The position numbers were made by a program, and so were the translations under genes. From the NCBI GenBank assembly GCA_023390675.1, contig JAEWCK010000250.1, positions 1-7,804 on the forward strand: a stretch of 7,804 bases of DNA. The letters run 5' to 3'. Shown here piece after piece: positions 6,801 to 7,804 of the stretch (position 1 is the first letter of the stretch; each line of letters starts with the position of its first letter). The notes under the pieces were generated by a model, which made no database searches, was not told the origin of the DNA, and worked only from the letters and a program-made list of their open reading frames with translations. This DNA comes from Pseudomonadota bacterium (lineage in GTDB: Bacteria; Pseudomonadota; Alphaproteobacteria; Sphingomonadales; Sphingomonadaceae).

Positions 6801-7050
6801 GATCCTGATGACCTCTTTCGCGTTCATTTTCGGCGTGATCCCGCTCGCGATCGCCAGTGGGCCGGGGCAGGAGATGCGCCAGTCGCTCGGCACGGCGGTG
6901 GGCTTCGGCATGCTCGGCGTGACCGGGTTCGGCCTGATCTTCACGCCGGTCTTCTACGTGCTGATGCGCAAGCTCGGCAAAGGCCGGGTGAGCAAGGATG
7001 CGCCCGCACAACCGCACCAGACGCCTGCCGTGGAGGGAGGAGAAGCATGA
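3808..7050 (+). CDS. Inner-membrane RND multidrug efflux pump, HAE-1 family (MexF/OqxB-like)
   Basis: A 1080-residue proton-driven antiporter that as a trimer takes compounds from periplasm and membrane and passes them to the outer-membrane channel. TM1 is near 27-47. The first periplasmic loop (48-360) includes the AAARNLTSSEIVAALRAQN stretch of the porter domain. TM2-TM6 follow from 363, TM7 is near 561-578, the second loop spans 580-895, and TM8-TM12 run from 898. The proton relay is intact: Asp426 and Asp427 in GIVVDDAIVVVE of TM4, Lys965 in LAAKNAILIVEF of TM10, and Arg995 and Thr1002 in RLRPILMTS of TM11, matching AcrB Asp407/Asp408, Lys940, Arg971 and Thr978. The DD pair and overall likeness place it in the drug (HAE-1) rather than heavy-metal group. 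It is slightly longer than AcrB, with about 15 extra residues before the usual FFIERPIF start. The ribosome site GAGGAG overlaps the adaptor stop codon, so translation is probably coupled. Substrates cannot be predicted. Confidence 0.97.
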   Translation: MDASQSAAAPEPVEHKGLSSFFIERPIFAGVIAVFITLIGAFAYPLLALSQYPEIAPPTIAVQAFYAGASPETVAETVSAPLEQEINGVEGMLYMSSSSTQGSAQITVTFKPGTDLDAAQVLVQNRVQLAVPRLPDQVRQVGVTVNKQESGFLMIVALTSPDNSLDVDYMGNYANTSIRDRLLRLEGVGSVQVFGGGNYSMRVWFDPDKAAARNLTSSEIVAALRAQNVQVAGGALGQAPSGRNNPSFEMPVDVQGRLATVEQFSNITVKSDPSGAAITRLGDVARVELGSQDYSIRGTFGGKRGIALAVVQQPGANSLSAADLVLKEMESLKKDFPAGLQYSIPYNPTEYVSASVEAVQETLLEAVILVVLVVVIFLQTWRAAVIPIVAIPIALVGTFAVQLALGFSINSLSLFALVLAVGIVVDDAIVVVEAVEKHIREGMQPREAAHRTMREVSGALVAIGLVLVSVFIPTAMVGGIPGIFYRQFAVTIAAAAAISLVVSLTLSPALAALLLKPHREIDADSGPRWMRPIKVGAEKFNQGFDWLSDRYGRVTGRVIRMGVIMMVIYAGLLALTGWRLTATPTGFIPEQDQGFLIGVVQLPPGSSLDRTSEIVNKAYDIASKTDGVTDGAAFAGLDGASFSAASNSGVFFIKLKDWSERGKKQSAEALAGQLTGAIAGQIEGANIFMIAPPAVQGLGNGSGFTMMIEDKSANGGWRGLEGATGAMMGAAMQEPKVTQVFSLFNTSTPKIRADVDRDKAQLLGVEPSQVFDAIGTYIGSTYVNDFNLLGRTFRVTAQAEPSARDDLTDIGRLQVRSKSGEMVPISAVATFYRDSGSARVVRYNLQPAVELQGAAAPGVSSGDALAAMEQLAAKTLPPGYGYEWTGLAYQQKAAGSSSALIFVLAVVFVFLVLAAQYEALTLPLAVILIVPMCILAAMLGVNLRGMDNNILTQVGLVVLIALAAKNAILIVEFAKQGEEEGMTRFEAAVHAARSRLRPILMTSFAFIFGVIPLAIASGPGQEMRQSLGTAVGFGMLGVTGFGLIFTPVFYVLMRKLGKGRVSKDAPAQPHQTPAVEGGEA

Positions 7051-7804
7051 TGAAGCGCATCCTCCCCCTGCTCGCCGCCACAGCCCTGTCGGGCTGCGTC
7101 GTCGGGCCGAACTATGTCTCGCCCGCGCCCAACGCACCTGCGCAGGGCGCGCTGAGCCAGGCCGCGCAGCCGGGCTTCGTCCCCGACGAGCCGCCGGCGG
7201 AATGGTGGAAGCTGTTCGACACGCCGGTGATCGACCGCCTGGTCGGCGAGGCGCTCGCCGCCAACACCGATCTGCGTGTCGCCGCCGCCAATCTGCGGCA
7301 GGCGCGCGCGGTGCTGCGTGAGACGCGCGCGGCGCGGCTGCCGAGCACCGAGATCAACGCGAGCGCGAACTACGGCCAGACGGCCGGATCGACCGTCGGC
7401 GTCAACGGCGCGGGACCGCGCGGCGACAGCTATGATGTCGGGCTCGATGTCGGCTATCAGGTCGACCTGTTCGGGCGGATCACGCGCGCGATCCAGGCCG
7501 GGCGCGCCGATCTGGAGGCGACGCAAGCCGCGTACGACCTGACGCGCGTCACCGTGGTCGCCGAGACGATCCGCGCCTATTCGGACGCGTGCGCCGCAGG
7601 GCAGCAGCTCGCCGTCGCGCGCGAGACGCTGCGGGTTCAGGAAGACACGTTCGACCTGACGCGTCGGCTCGAGGCGGGCGGGCGCGGCACCGGGCTCGAC
7701 ACCAGCCGCGCGCAGGCGCTGCTCGAGCAGACCCGCGCCGAGGTCCCGGCGTTCGAGGCGGCGCGTAAGGGCGCGCTGTTCCGGCTCGCCACGCTCACCG
7801 GGAA
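7047..7804 (+). CDS. Outer-membrane efflux lipoprotein, OprM/OprN/NodT family (partial, C-terminus beyond right edge)
   Basis: The first 252 residues of a TolC-like channel are present; the family is usually about 450-500 residues, so roughly half is missing. Residues 1-16 are a lipoprotein signal with lipobox LSGC, making Cys17 the lipidated residue, followed by the family signature VVGPNYVSP. Other hallmarks are PAEWWKLFDTPVIDRLVGEALAAN (given as family start, near 51-74), the helical repeat DLRVAAANLRQARA, YQVDLFGRI near 141-149 at the first strand-helix junction, and GRGTGLDTSRAQALLEQ near 213-229 in the second coiled helix. The start ATG overlaps the pump stop codon as ATGA, and GGAGGGAGGAG lies just upstream inside the pump gene, so it is translationally coupled. 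An adjacent second ATG at 7050 is a possible alternative. It provides the exit duct of the tripartite pump. Confidence 0.95.
   Translation, partial: MMKRILPLLAATALSGCVVGPNYVSPAPNAPAQGALSQAAQPGFVPDEPPAEWWKLFDTPVIDRLVGEALAANTDLRVAAANLRQARAVLRETRAARLPSTEINASANYGQTAGSTVGVNGAGPRGDSYDVGLDVGYQVDLFGRITRAIQAGRADLEATQAAYDLTRVTVVAETIRAYSDACAAGQQLAVARETLRVQEDTFDLTRRLEAGGRGTGLDTSRAQALLEQTRAEVPAFEAARKGALFRLATLTG

Noticed and set aside
4354..7137. A 927-codon open frame on the minus strand, opposite the RND pump.
   Set aside because: Its product is dominated by Arg, His, Asp and Ala with no recognisable domain, and it lies antisense to a fully conserved pump gene. This is the usual by-product of strong G/C third-position bias.

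Overview
The window is uniformly high in G+C, with strong G/C third-position bias and Gram-negative envelope proteins (two lipoprotein signal peptides, an RND pump, an outer-membrane factor). Codon use, the exported GH3 enzyme and the paired CGTCATTCC-type palindromes fit an alphaproteobacterium, most likely Sphingomonas or a relative. That placement comes from general familiarity, not from a search.

Layout. (1) 1-1482, minus strand: the N-terminal 494 residues of an exported glycoside hydrolase family 3 beta-glucosidase, cut by the left edge. (2) 1483-1845: a 363-bp intergenic stretch holding a structured GH3 leader, a sigma70-like promoter overlapped by two staggered dyads of LacI-family style, and a 79-bp two-hairpin palindromic repeat. 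I see no gene in it. (3) 1846-2430, minus strand: a TetR-family regulator. (4) 2431-2605: a divergent control region with a perfect 18-bp palindrome carrying TTGACA on each strand, plus a weaker dyad 23 bp away. (5) 2606 to the right edge, plus strand: a tripartite RND efflux operon made of a periplasmic adaptor lipoprotein, a 1080-residue inner-membrane RND pump and an outer-membrane factor cut by the right edge. Pump and adaptor resemble the MexE/MexF (OqxA/OqxB) branch of the HAE-1 family.

How the genes work together. The TetR protein probably represses itself and the divergent pump operon by binding the palindrome, which overlaps both -35 hexamers. Adaptor, pump and outer-membrane factor would form one trans-envelope machine exporting small amphiphilic compounds. 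The 11-bp gap and the ATGA stop/start overlap point to one co-translated mRNA. The GH3 gene is a separate carbohydrate-use unit with its own putative sugar-responsive promoter.

The gene content is ordinary for a sphingomonad. I found no new multi-gene system. The points most worth a second look are the two control regions and the structured GH3 leader.
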